A stretch of 37,154 bases of DNA, taken from contig DASPIW010000019.1 in assembly GCA_035628915.1 (NCBI GenBank), positions 1 through 37,154 on the forward strand. Reading direction: 5' to 3'. Numbering within the stretch: the stretch's first letter is position 1; each line of letters begins with the position of its first letter. The notes beneath the pieces were generated by a model. That model saw only the letters and a list, made by a program, of their open reading frames with translations. It was not told where the DNA came from and did no database searches. Below are positions 29,848-37,154 of the stretch, piece by piece. The DNA comes from JARBUG01 sp035628915 (lineage in GTDB: Bacteria > Bacillota > Sulfobacillia > Symbiobacteriales > Symbiobacteriaceae). The translations under genes and the position numbers were made by a program.

Positions 29848-30801
29848 TTAATGTATCCCAGCGAAGATGGCGGGCGCCCCGCCGGTGTGGATGAGGACGA
29901 CACGCTCCCCCTGTGGGATGATCCCCTTGCGGATGTGATCCAACACACCGGCCATGGCCTTGCCCGTGTATACGTGATCCAGCACGATGCCCTCCAGGCG
30001 GGCGACCAGTTCGATCGCCTGCAGTCCGGCTTCGCTCGCGCGGCCGTACCGGGGCGCGAGGTACCCGTCATCGACGTGGACAGGGAACTCCGACGGAACG
30101 GTCAGGCCGGCCAACTGCGCCGCATCCCGCACCAACGACCGGGTCAGCGGCTCCAGGGCTGCTGCGGGCTGCCACACGGAGAAACCCTGCACCCGCGTTG
30201 CCCTGCCGTGCTGCAGGGCGCCCAGAATCAGACCGGCGTGAGTGCCGCCCGAGCCCGTCGTGCAGCAGACCAGGGCAATGCCCGGCAACTGCGCCGCCAA
30301 TTCGCCGTAGCAGTTGTACGAACCCAGGCAGCCCAGCGGCGTCGAGCCTCCCACAGGGATTACATACGGCGTGCCGCCCCCGGCTCTGACCTCCGCCGCC
30401 GCCGCTTCCAATCCCCGGGCCTGATCCTCCGCGGTAATCGCGCCCGGAAACCGAACGTCGGCGCCGAAGAGCCGGTCGAGCAGCAGGTTGCCTTCCCGGG
30501 CGCCCGGATCCTTCCCCGCCAGCACGAGAATGCACCGGAGGCCAAGCTTGGCCGCCGCGGCCGCAGTCGCCCGGGCATGGTTGGACTGCGGACCGCCGGT
30601 CGTCAGCACATGGGTGGCTCCCGCGGCCAGGGCGGCGCCCATCAGGTACTCAAGTTTGCGGACCTTGTTGCCCCCAAGCCCCACATCGCCGGAAAGATCA
30701 TCTCGCTTGATCCAGAACTCCACGCCTGTGTGCCGGCTCAGCCTGGGCAAGTGCTGCAGGGGGGTAGGGGTAAGGGCAAGGTTCACCCGGTTGATCTTCA
30801 T
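29848..30801 (-). CDS. PLP-dependent D-cysteine desulfhydrase / ACC deaminase family enzyme
   Basis: From ATG 30801 (GGAGG eight bases upstream) the product has 317 residues. It shows the family start PTPLQHLPRLSRHTGVEFWI followed by KRDDLSGDVGLGGNKVRKLE, with the PLP-binding Lys at K46 (GGNK). Then come TGGPQSNHARATAAAAAKLG and the phosphate-binding CTTGSGGTHAGL. These enzymes deaminate D-cysteine (giving pyruvate, sulfide and ammonia) or 1-aminocyclopropane-1-carboxylate in the cytoplasm. D-cysteine desulfhydrase or a related D-amino-acid lyase is more likely than ACC deaminase in such a bacterium, but the two are not separated by the motifs I can read. It is divergent from a membrane-protein gene. 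Confidence 0.85.
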   Translation of the reverse strand: MKINRVNLALTPTPLQHLPRLSRHTGVEFWIKRDDLSGDVGLGGNKVRKLEYLMGAALAAGATHVLTTGGPQSNHARATAAAAAKLGLRCILVLAGKDPGAREGNLLLDRLFGADVRFPGAITAEDQARGLEAAAAEVRAGGGTPYVIPVGGSTPLGCLGSYNCYGELAAQLPGIALVCCTTGSGGTHAGLILGALQHGRATRVQGFSVWQPAAALEPLTRSLVRDAAQLAGLTVPSEFPVHVDDGYLAPRYGRASEAGLQAIELVARLEGIVLDHVYTGKAMAGVLDHIRKGIIPQGERVVLIHTGGAPAIFAGIH

Positions 30802-30820
30802 CGGTCTGGCCTCCGTCCGG

Positions 30821-30849
30821 TTGACTTTTTGCTGTACTAACTCTACCAT
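30821..30849 (+). promoter_or_regulatory. sigma-A promoter of the membrane protein at 30889
   Basis: TTGACT (30821-30826) and TACCAT (30844-30849) are spaced by exactly 17 bases, on the plus strand between the divergent genes. Confidence 0.65.
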
Positions 30850-30888
30850 GTCCTTGGTATGTTCATCCAGAAAAAAGGGGGGTCCCCG

Positions 30889-31548
30889 GTGGCAGCTTTG
30901 GTAGCCAATAGCCTCCTCGTCGTCCTGTCCCTCGTCATGGGTATCCGGCTGCTTCGGCAGTATGCTGTCCGGGCCCGCTCCCACACGCTCTGGTACGCCA
31001 TTGGCCTTCTGCTTACCGCTGCCGCCGCTTTCCCGGAACTCTACATCAAGCTGGCCGGCGGGCTCACAACGCCACTCTGGTGGCTGTACTGGGTGGCGGC
31101 AAGCTCACTTGTGGGCTGTCTGGCGGCAGGCACCGCTTACCTGATCAGCCCCGCCTGGGGCAAAGTAGCCGTGCTGGTGGTCTGCCTGCTGACGGTCTGG
31201 CTCGCCACAGCCACGGTCATGACCGCCGGGCCGGGTCCGGCCATCATCACCGACACCACCCTTTCGAAGGCGCCCAACGGTGTCATCAAGGCGCCGTTCC
31301 TGATTCAGAACATCGCCGGCGCCCTCCTCATTCTCGGCGGCGCGCTCTGGTCCTATTACCGGACCCGGGGCATTTATTGCCTATTCATTGCCCTGGGAAC
31401 CATCGTCTTTTCGGCGGGCGGCGCCGCAGCGGGTATCCTCAAGTTTCCGGGCGTATTCTATCTCACCCAGACCGCAGGCATCATCCTGCTCTACCTGGGC
31501 GTTATGCGGTCGGGCACACAGCGACGGACGGCGGCAGCAGCCGGATAA
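30889..31548 (+). CDS. hypothetical seven-helix-like membrane protein (219 aa)
   Basis: The chosen start is GTG 30889, behind AAAAAAGGGGGG; ATG 30859 is less well placed. The product has about six or seven hydrophobic helices: ALVANSLLVVLSLVMGIRLL, TLWYAIGLLLTAAAAFPELY, ASSLVGCLAAGTAYLI, VAVLVVCLLTVWLATATVMT, NIAGALLILGGALWSYY, LFIALGTIVFSAGGAAAGIL and LTQTAGIILLYLGVM. A loop of about 30 residues (TDTTLSKAPNGVIK) lies between the fourth and fifth. The overall layout resembles the membrane part of some sensor proteins without the output domain. No known family is recognised. It has its own promoter and terminator. Confidence 0.7.
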   Translation: MAALVANSLLVVLSLVMGIRLLRQYAVRARSHTLWYAIGLLLTAAAAFPELYIKLAGGLTTPLWWLYWVAASSLVGCLAAGTAYLISPAWGKVAVLVVCLLTVWLATATVMTAGPGPAIITDTTLSKAPNGVIKAPFLIQNIAGALLILGGALWSYYRTRGIYCLFIALGTIVFSAGGAAAGILKFPGVFYLTQTAGIILLYLGVMRSGTQRRTAAAAG

Positions 31549-31554
31549 AACGGC

Positions 31555-31585
31555 AGGGCGGGACCTCAGTGGTCCCGCCCTTTCC
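31555..31585 (+). terminator. intrinsic terminator after the membrane protein
   Basis: AGGGCGGGACC (31555-31565) pairs with GGTCCCGCCCT (31571-31581) around a five-base loop, followed by TTT. It also sits close to the stop of the minus-strand gene ending at 31593. Confidence 0.78.
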
Positions 31586-31592
31586 GTTCGTG

Positions 31593-31952
31593 TCACAGGC
31601 CGCCCGTCATCCACGGCCCCAACCGCTGAAAAACCTGCTGTGCGATCTGACTCTGGAACGTGGTAGTAAACTGGAATCCCCCAGGGGCAACCGGCAGCAC
31701 CTGGGTGACCCGCAGCGACGTGACCCCTTCGATCTCCCCTTCATCAAAGCCGCAGACCGTCCGAAATTGACCCTCCAGTGCTGTCAGGTCCACCACTGTC
31801 GAACTGAGCGTGGCGATCACCCTGCCGTCGGCGGCTACCAGTCGGTGGGTGCCGCGCTGCAAGAACCCCACTTCTTCGGCCCGCCGGATGAAGCCCGTCA
31901 GGCAGCTGAACCGGAACGCAGTCGTGCTAACGAAGGAGAAGGGCCCCGACAT
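31593..31952 (-). CDS. hypothetical small beta-barrel-like protein (119 aa)
   Basis: It starts at ATG 31952 with AAGGGGG upstream; the longer frame to 32015 is not used. The middle of the protein reads like an OB-fold or similar small barrel: GFLQRGTHRLVAADGRVIAT, then LTALEGQFRTVCGFDEGEIE, then GVTSLRVTQVLPVAPGG. A C-terminal helix follows (FQSQIAQQVFQRLGPW). There is no signal peptide. Function unknown. It is divergent from pyc, so the 155 bases between may hold promoters for both. Confidence 0.65.
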   Translation of the reverse strand: MSGPFSFVSTTAFRFSCLTGFIRRAEEVGFLQRGTHRLVAADGRVIATLSSTVVDLTALEGQFRTVCGFDEGEIEGVTSLRVTQVLPVAPGGFQFTTTFQSQIAQQVFQRLGPWMTGGL

Positions 31953-32042
31953 AAGTATGCCCCCTTCATCACATCCTGGAAGGAGCCGACATGGCCCGAA
32001 CTCATCGTATGTCACATGCGGAATGGGTGATACGAATAGGCC

Positions 32043-32072
32043 TGTACATGCATATGCATTCTCATGTATAAT
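32043..32072 (+). promoter_or_regulatory. pyc promoter with nested palindrome
   Basis: A perfect -10 box TATAAT lies at 32067-32072, with a -35-like TGTACA at 32043-32048 (18-base spacing). The spacer is filled by the 12-base palindrome ATGCATATGCAT (32048-32059), and an outer pair TACATG (32045-32050) / CATGTA (32063-32068) makes a larger dyad. It is a strong candidate operator for control of pyruvate carboxylase. Confidence 0.6.
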
Positions 32073-32107
32073 CGTGCAAATCTGTCACGTAAGCGAGGTG
32101 GGTAGGG

Positions 32108-35100
32108 TTGCCGCAGTTTCAACGGATTCTGGTGGCAAACCGTGGAGAGATTGCGATCCGCATACTCCGCGCCTGTTCCGAGTTGGGCAAGCAGACGGTT
32201 GCCATATACAGCGAAGAAGACAGCCTTTCCCTGCATCGCCAGAAGGCTGACGAAGCCTACCTCATCGGTGAGGGGAAAGGTCCCATTGGCGCATACCTGG
32301 ACATGGAAGCGATTGTGGAGCTGGCCGTGCAGCACAACGTGGATGCGATCCATCCCGGGTACGGCTTTCTGGCGGAGAATGCCGCGTTCGCCAGGCTGTG
32401 CCTGGAGCGGGGCATTGCCTTCATCGGGCCCCGGCCTGAGCATCTGGACATGTTCGGCGACAAGGTCGCTGCCCGTCGTGCAGCCATCGACGCCGGACTG
32501 CCGGTCGCCCCCGGTACGGAGAAACCCGTCGCGTCTGTGAAAGCGGCTATCTCCATCGCAGGGGAGATCGGCTATCCCATCATCGTCAAAGCGGTCTCCG
32601 GCGGCGGCGGCCGCGGCATGCGCATCGTCCGGTCGGAAGCTGAACTGAAGGACGCCTTGGAACGGGCCGGCTCCGAAGCCAAAGCGGCCTTCGGCGACGA
32701 CTCGGTCTACCTCGAAAAGTATGTCGAGCGCCCGCGGCACATCGAAGTCCAGGTGATCGCGGACAGTCTCGGCAGCGTGGTCCATCTGTTCGAGCGCGAC
32801 TGCTCCATTCAGCGGCGCCATCAAAAAGTCGTGGAGATCGCCCCGTCGCTGGTGCTGACCGATACCCAGCGCCAGGAGATCTGCGGCGCTGCTGTCCGGC
32901 TCCTCGCCCGCGTCGGCTATGTGAACGCCGGTACGGTGGAGTTCCTGGTTGACCAGGAAGGCCGCTATTACTTCATGGAAGTCAACCCCCGGATTCAGGT
33001 GGAACACACCATCACCGAGATGATCACGGGGCTCGATATCGTCCAGGCGCAGATTCGAATTGCCGAAGGTGCCCGGCTCGACCAGGCCATCGGGGCGCCC
33101 TCGCAGGCTCAGATCGAGCGTCGAGGCTATGCCATCCAGTGCCGTGTGACTACGGAGGATCCGGCCAACAACTTCATGCCCGACACCGGTCGGATTTTAG
33201 CCTACCGTTCGCCGGGCGGCATGGGCGTCCGCCTTGACGGCGGCAACAGCTTCGCCGGCGCCGTCGTGACTCCGCACTATGATTCGCTGCTTGTCAAGGT
33301 CGTCACGTGGGGCCTGACTTTCCAGGACGCCTGCGCCAAGATGAACCGGTGTCTGATGGAGTACCGCATCCGGGGATTGAAAACCAACATTCCTTTCCTC
33401 CAGAACGTGATCCACCACCCGCAGTTCCTGGCCGGCAATGTCGATACCGATTTCCTTAACCGGTATCCGGAGCTCTTCCAGTTCCCGCCCCGGCGCGACC
33501 GCGGCACCAAGCTGCTGCGCTACATCGGCCACGTTGTGGTAAACGGCGGCCCGGGCGTGCCCGTGGGGGCAAAGAAGCCGTCCCTGGTCGCAATCACCCC
33601 GCCCAAGGCAGATGGTCCCGTCCCCGACGGCGCCCGCCAAATTTTGCTGCAGCAAGGGCCGGAGCAGTTTGCCGCCTGGGTGGCTTCCCAGAAGCGGCTG
33701 CTGCTGACGGATACGACCATGCGCGATGCGCATCAGTCGCTGCTGGCCACCCGCATGCGGACGCAGGACTTGCTCGGTGCCGCCGGCGCCACAGCCCGCT
33801 TATCCGCGGGCCTCTTCTCCCTGGAGATGTGGGGCGGCGCCACCTACGACACGGCCCTTCGCTTTCTGAAGGAAGACCCGTGGTACCGCCTCGCCGCCCT
33901 GCGTGAGCGCATCCCGAACATCCCGTTCCAGATGCTGCTCCGGGGCGCCAACGTGCTGGGCTATGCCAACTATCCGGATAACCTGGTCCGCGAGTTTGTG
34001 CGGGAAGCCGCCGCAGCCGGCATCGACATCTTCCGGATCTTCGATGCCCTGAACTGGCTGCCGAACATGCAGACCGCCATCGACGCCGTGCGGGAGGCCG
34101 GTCGGGTGGCGGAAGTCGCCTTCTGCTATACGGGCGACATCACCGACCCGCGGCGCTCGAAGTACAGCCTTGCTTACTATATCGATCTGGCCAAGCAATT
34201 GGAGCGGGCCGGTGCGCACATCATCGGCATCAAGGACATGAGCGGCATCCTCAAGCCGCGTGCAGCGTCCATGCTGGTCAAGGCGCTCAAAGCAGAGGTG
34301 GGTGTGCCGATTCACCTGCACACCCACGACTGTGCCGGTTCCGCTGTCGCCACCATGCTGGCAGCCTCCGACGCCGGCATCGATATTGTAGATGCCGCCC
34401 TCTCGTCCTTTGCCGGCGTGACGTCGCAGGGGTCGCTCAACTCCCTGGTCGCCGCCCTGCAGGGAAGCGACCGTGATACGGGCCTCGACCTTCACGGCTT
34501 GCAGCGGCTTGCGGATTACTGGCAGGATGTCCGGGCCTGGTACCATCCCTGGGAAAGCGATTTGAAGGCGGGCTCGGCGGATGTCTACCTGCACGAGATG
34601 CCCGGCGGGCAGTACACCAACCTGCGCCAGCAGGCCGGCGCCCTTGGGCTCGGTGACCGCTGGCATGAAGTCGTTCAGACGTACCGGCTGGCCAATGAAC
34701 TGCTCGGCGACATCATCAAGGTGACGCCTTCGAGCAAGGCCGTCGGCGACATGGCGCTCTTCATGGTCAAGAACGACCTGACGGCCCAGAACATCATCAG
34801 TCGCGGCGAACAGGTCAGTTTCCCCGAATCGATCATTCAGCTGATGTCCGGCTTTATGGGCCAGCCGTACGGCGGTTGGCCTGCGGAACTGCAGGCCGTC
34901 GTGCTGAAGGGCCGCGAAGCGATTACCGTTCGGCCCGGCGAGCTGCTTCCGCCGATCGACTATGATCGGCAGGCCCAGAGCCTGGAGGCAAAGATCAGCC
35001 GGGCGCCCACCCGCCGGGAAGTGCTTTCGGAGATCATCTTCCCCGGTCTGATCACGCAGCTGGAGGAGCACCGGGAGGAGTACAGCGACACCAGCGTGCT

Positions 35101-35548
35101 CGACACGCCCACGTTCTTCTGGGGGCTGCGCCCCGGGGAAAAGACCTCCGTGGAGATCGAACCCGGCAAGGTCCTGATCATCAAGCTGACCAGCATCGGC
35201 GACCTGCACTCCGACGGCACCCGGGACATCGTCTTCGAGCTGAACGGGCAGAGCCGGGAAGTGCGGGTGGCTGACCAGAAGGCCGGCGGCGGCGCGGTCA
35301 AGCGGCGCAAGGCCGTCAAGGGCGATGCGGCGCAGCTGGCGGCATCGATGCCCGGCAAGGTGCTCAAAGTGCTGGTCAGCCCCGGCGACAAAGTGACCCG
35401 GGGCATGCAGCTGGTCGTCACCGAGGCGATGAAGATGGAGACCGTGCTGGCAGCGTCGCGTGACGGGCTGATTGCCGAAGTGGCGGTCAAAGTTGGCGAT
35501 GCGGTGGAGACCGGCGATTTGTTGATTTCGCTGGAAGCTGGAAAATGA
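32108..35548 (+). CDS. pyc: pyruvate carboxylase
   Basis: This 1146-residue, single-chain enzyme starts at TTG 32108 with GAGGTGGG upstream. The biotin carboxylase domain (residues 1 to about 450) begins RILVANRGEIAIRILRAC and has the ATP-grasp loop SGGGGRGM and FMEVNPRIQVEHTITEM. The carboxyltransferase domain (about 530-1000) begins LLLTDTTMRDAHQSLLATRM, with metal-binding HLHTHD. The C-terminal biotin carrier domain has the biotinylated K1109 in TEAMKMET. It carboxylates pyruvate to oxaloacetate with bicarbonate and ATP in the cytoplasm, refilling the citric acid cycle. It has the full length and domain order of the family. No birA is in the window. Confidence 0.97.
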   Translation: MPQFQRILVANRGEIAIRILRACSELGKQTVAIYSEEDSLSLHRQKADEAYLIGEGKGPIGAYLDMEAIVELAVQHNVDAIHPGYGFLAENAAFARLCLERGIAFIGPRPEHLDMFGDKVAARRAAIDAGLPVAPGTEKPVASVKAAISIAGEIGYPIIVKAVSGGGGRGMRIVRSEAELKDALERAGSEAKAAFGDDSVYLEKYVERPRHIEVQVIADSLGSVVHLFERDCSIQRRHQKVVEIAPSLVLTDTQRQEICGAAVRLLARVGYVNAGTVEFLVDQEGRYYFMEVNPRIQVEHTITEMITGLDIVQAQIRIAEGARLDQAIGAPSQAQIERRGYAIQCRVTTEDPANNFMPDTGRILAYRSPGGMGVRLDGGNSFAGAVVTPHYDSLLVKVVTWGLTFQDACAKMNRCLMEYRIRGLKTNIPFLQNVIHHPQFLAGNVDTDFLNRYPELFQFPPRRDRGTKLLRYIGHVVVNGGPGVPVGAKKPSLVAITPPKADGPVPDGARQILLQQGPEQFAAWVASQKRLLLTDTTMRDAHQSLLATRMRTQDLLGAAGATARLSAGLFSLEMWGGATYDTALRFLKEDPWYRLAALRERIPNIPFQMLLRGANVLGYANYPDNLVREFVREAAAAGIDIFRIFDALNWLPNMQTAIDAVREAGRVAEVAFCYTGDITDPRRSKYSLAYYIDLAKQLERAGAHIIGIKDMSGILKPRAASMLVKALKAEVGVPIHLHTHDCAGSAVATMLAASDAGIDIVDAALSSFAGVTSQGSLNSLVAALQGSDRDTGLDLHGLQRLADYWQDVRAWYHPWESDLKAGSADVYLHEMPGGQYTNLRQQAGALGLGDRWHEVVQTYRLANELLGDIIKVTPSSKAVGDMALFMVKNDLTAQNIISRGEQVSFPESIIQLMSGFMGQPYGGWPAELQAVVLKGREAITVRPGELLPPIDYDRQAQSLEAKISRAPTRREVLSEIIFPGLITQLEEHREEYSDTSVLDTPTFFWGLRPGEKTSVEIEPGKVLIIKLTSIGDLHSDGTRDIVFELNGQSREVRVADQKAGGGAVKRRKAVKGDAAQLAASMPGKVLKVLVSPGDKVTRGMQLVVTEAMKMETVLAASRDGLIAEVAVKVGDAVETGDLLISLEAGK

Positions 35549-35559
35549 CCGAACCCTTC

Positions 35560-35596
35560 ACGATGTTCCACGTAATAGTTATTAGACGTGGAATCG
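35560..35596 (+). promoter_or_regulatory. inverted repeat between pyc and the next gene
   Basis: TTCCACGT (35565-35572) and ACGTGGAA (35585-35592) are perfect complements around a 12-base loop. The stem extends by CGAT/ATCG past a bulged G. No T-run follows. It may be an operator, a weak terminator of pyc or a leader hairpin. Confidence 0.45.
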
Positions 35597-35614
35597 TTAG
35601 GGGTGTGAGCAGAC

Positions 35615-36562
35615 GTGCTTGAAACAGTGCCGTATTCGCTGGAAGAACTGATTCGTGAACGCCGTGAGGGCGCAGTCCGCGCCATCATCCGGGCGGTCGG
35701 CTATGCATTGGCCAAGGGCCGGACCGCGGAAGATGTCGGGCGCTTCCTGTTTGATTCGTACCGGCTGAGCGGGGAGTTCCAGCGCCGCCTGAAGAGTCAC
35801 GGACCCGGAAATGTAGGCGCTTTTGCCACCTGGCACCTGCTGGCACGCTGGGGCTGGTGCGAGGAAGTCGGCGCCCGGGTAGAGGCCGACACGCTGCGCA
35901 TTGAATCAGTCTCCATGCTACAGGGGCAGGCCGATGTGCTGGGATTCCACGGCGTGGCACGTATGGACATGGAAGCGTGCATGGAGACGTTTTGGCGCCT
36001 GGCGGGACGCGAGTTGGGCCTGATGGTCACCTACACCATCGGCGACGAGAAGGACTGGACCGTAGTACGTCTGCCCGGCGGACAGGCGCTTTCTGATTCA
36101 GTCGAAGTTCCCGTCTTTACGCCGGAAGGCCTTGCGGTTCACCGCCGCATTGCGCTGGCGACGGGAATCGTGTCGTCAATCGGGTATGCCAAATACGCGG
36201 GCGACGAGCCGGAGGAGTTCGGCCACTTCTTCTATGAAGTCTGGGAAAAGAGCGGCCATTACGACCGGCTGAAGGAGAAGTGGGGCTACGGCAACGCTGT
36301 GGCCTATGGGCAGAACATGGCCCGCTCCCGTCAACTCCTCTATATGCGGACGGACGTGTCCGAGGATCTGGATGGGTTCTCGATCGCCTCACCGAGTTGG
36401 GCGACAGAGATTCCACAGATCATGGGGACGTTTGGGTGCCTTCCGGACGATGTGTACCGGTACTACGAGGGCGGCGGCATTCCGGCGTGTCACCGGCTTG
36501 GCTTGCAGTATTCTGACCAGTCCGATGACCGCATGCATCGCGTGTGGATCCGCTCCCGGTAG
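35615..36562 (+). CDS. internally duplicated protein of unknown function (315 aa)
   Basis: It starts at GTG 35615 (AGGGGTG about ten bases upstream). The two halves are visibly related: residues about 37-150 (EDVGRFLFDSYRLSGEFQRR, then GPGNVGAFATWHLLAR, then METFWRLAGRELGLMVTYTI) match about 205-312 (EEFGHFFYEVWEKSGHYDRL, then GYGNAVAYGQNMARSR, then YRYYEGGGIPACHRLGLQYS). Each half is a helix-rich start followed by strands and a helix ending near a small residue. This layout is reminiscent of V4R-like or ATC-hydrolase-like small-molecule-binding folds, but I cannot confirm a family. There is no signal peptide or membrane segment. It follows pyc by 66 bases. Confidence 0.72.
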   Translation: MLETVPYSLEELIRERREGAVRAIIRAVGYALAKGRTAEDVGRFLFDSYRLSGEFQRRLKSHGPGNVGAFATWHLLARWGWCEEVGARVEADTLRIESVSMLQGQADVLGFHGVARMDMEACMETFWRLAGRELGLMVTYTIGDEKDWTVVRLPGGQALSDSVEVPVFTPEGLAVHRRIALATGIVSSIGYAKYAGDEPEEFGHFFYEVWEKSGHYDRLKEKWGYGNAVAYGQNMARSRQLLYMRTDVSEDLDGFSIASPSWATEIPQIMGTFGCLPDDVYRYYEGGGIPACHRLGLQYSDQSDDRMHRVWIRSR

Positions 36563-36572
36563 GTTGATTCTC

Positions 36573-36607
36573 GCCACAGCGCGCCTGACGCGGTGTGGCT
36601 TTTCCTT
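36573..36607 (+). terminator. terminator after the duplicated protein gene
   Basis: GCCACA (36573-36578) pairs with TGTGGC (36594-36599), with an inner GCG/CGC stem past a mismatch, followed by TTTTCCTT. Confidence 0.75.
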
Positions 36608-36720
36608 GTCGTGCGGGTTCTCTGGTGCCGCAGGTCTGCGTAAGGGCGACGACTTCATTTATGCCTCGTGCTTCAGGAAAACCTGGGTAATGAGGCATAT
36701 TTTTGTGTGACGCGGGTATC

Positions 36721-36750
36721 TTGTATTGTGCCGGCGAGTTGTGATAGGAT
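36721..36750 (+). promoter_or_regulatory. rRNA operon promoter P1
   Basis: TTGTAT (36721-36726) and TAGGAT (36745-36750) are spaced by 18 bases, the first of three tandem promoters ahead of the 16S gene. Confidence 0.5.
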
Positions 36751-36814
36751 AGCTTCTGCGCCGCCGACAGGTGGTGCGAGCCACCATGCAACGCCCGATG
36801 GCACGAAGAGACTC

Positions 36815-36844
36815 TTGTCTGAGGGCACGGCACCGTGGTACGAT
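36815..36844 (+). promoter_or_regulatory. rRNA operon promoter P2
   Basis: TTGTCT (36815-36820) and TACGAT (36839-36844) are spaced by 18 bases, the second tandem promoter. Confidence 0.5.
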
Positions 36845-36895
36845 ACCCTCTGCTCCCAAACGATCGGCAAGCGCCGGCTGGAAGAAACTGAGCGG

Positions 36896-36924
36896 TTGAC
36901 GGATGGATGAGAGCACGGTATCAT
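36896..36924 (+). promoter_or_regulatory. rRNA operon promoter P3
   Basis: TTGACG (36896-36901) and TATCAT (36919-36924) are spaced by exactly 17 bases. It is the best match and the one closest to the 16S gene. Confidence 0.7.
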
Positions 36925-36955
36925 AAGAACTCGCCGCTGATGCGGTGAGCGCCTC

Positions 36956-37011
36956 GAACCTTGAAAACTAGACAGTGTAAGACAGCGCAAGTTGCGTGAG
37001 CAACTTGGCGC
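36956..37011 (+). promoter_or_regulatory. rRNA leader: boxA-like element and processing hairpin
   Basis: CCTTGAAAACTAGAC (36959-36973) is the Firmicutes-type boxA-like antitermination region usual just before 16S. It is followed by a strong stem, GCGC-AAGTTGC / GCAACTT-GCGC (36985-37011), with a GTGA tetraloop and one bulged G. Confidence 0.55.
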
Positions 37012-37059
37012 AGAGAGCTAAGCGAGTCGTACGAACGATAAGTAAGAGCCACAAACTTT

Positions 37060-37154
<95 letters not shown>

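Noticed and set aside
32012..35209. Long minus-strand open frames opposite pyc
   Set aside because: They mirror the pyruvate carboxylase reading frame and show no domain or start signal of their own.
35565..35592. parS-like centromere site
   Set aside because: The arms are separated by 12 bases, whereas parS is a contiguous 16-base palindrome with a different core.

Overview
The window looks like chromosomal DNA from a high-GC, deep-branching member of the Bacillota (Firmicutes), of the Symbiobacterium type. This is inferred from the very GC-rich third codon positions, frequent GTG and TTG starts behind strong GGAGG-type ribosome sites, sigma-A style promoters, a DUF3231 protein, Fur-type control of feoAB, and the start of a 16S rRNA gene with a Firmicutes-like leader. 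No species name can be proven from the window alone.

Layout. 1-3.3 kb is a decayed accessory stretch: a lone type I-E-like CRISPR repeat, gene fragments, a DUF3231 protein, two small hypothetical genes, and a frameshifted tandem winged-helix/endonuclease gene behind a perfect FNR-type dyad. 3.3-8.2 kb (mostly minus strand) holds small-molecule enzymes: an amidase/ketopantoate-reductase-like pair, a tandem-GNAT acetyltransferase and a nitroreductase. Among them are a degraded response-regulator receiver remnant (5830-6002) and a promoter-leader-terminator unit in front of a 73-codon gene. 8.2-12.3 kb (minus strand) runs two-domain copper oxidase lipoprotein, YtkA-like lipoprotein, NarX/DegS-type kinase and NarL-type regulator, a plausible envelope copper/redox module. 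12.4-14.8 kb is a Fur-box-controlled feoA-feoB-zinc ribbon operon ending at a clear terminator.

14.8-22.6 kb contains the first copy of a foldback repeat, purA (a variant subfamily), a LysR regulator translationally coupled to a large polytopic membrane protein, a DUF2332 protein, a lipoprotein metallophosphatase and hypotheticals. 22.7-25.7 kb is the most unusual part: one promoter with a CCAAT/ATTGG dyad, a structured leader, and five consecutive tightly packed genes. Each encodes one N-terminal membrane anchor plus a long predicted extracytoplasmic coiled coil and no catalytic or signalling domain. The second, inverted foldback repeat follows it.

26.1-37.15 kb returns to core functions: a YigZ/IMPACT protein, a LysM-M23 endopeptidase next to a class B PBP2 (cell-wall growth), a D-cysteine-desulfhydrase-like PLP enzyme, a small membrane protein, full-length pyruvate carboxylase behind a palindromic promoter, an internally duplicated protein of unknown function, then three tandem promoters and the leader of an rRNA operon. 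The 16S gene is cut by the window end after about 95 bases.
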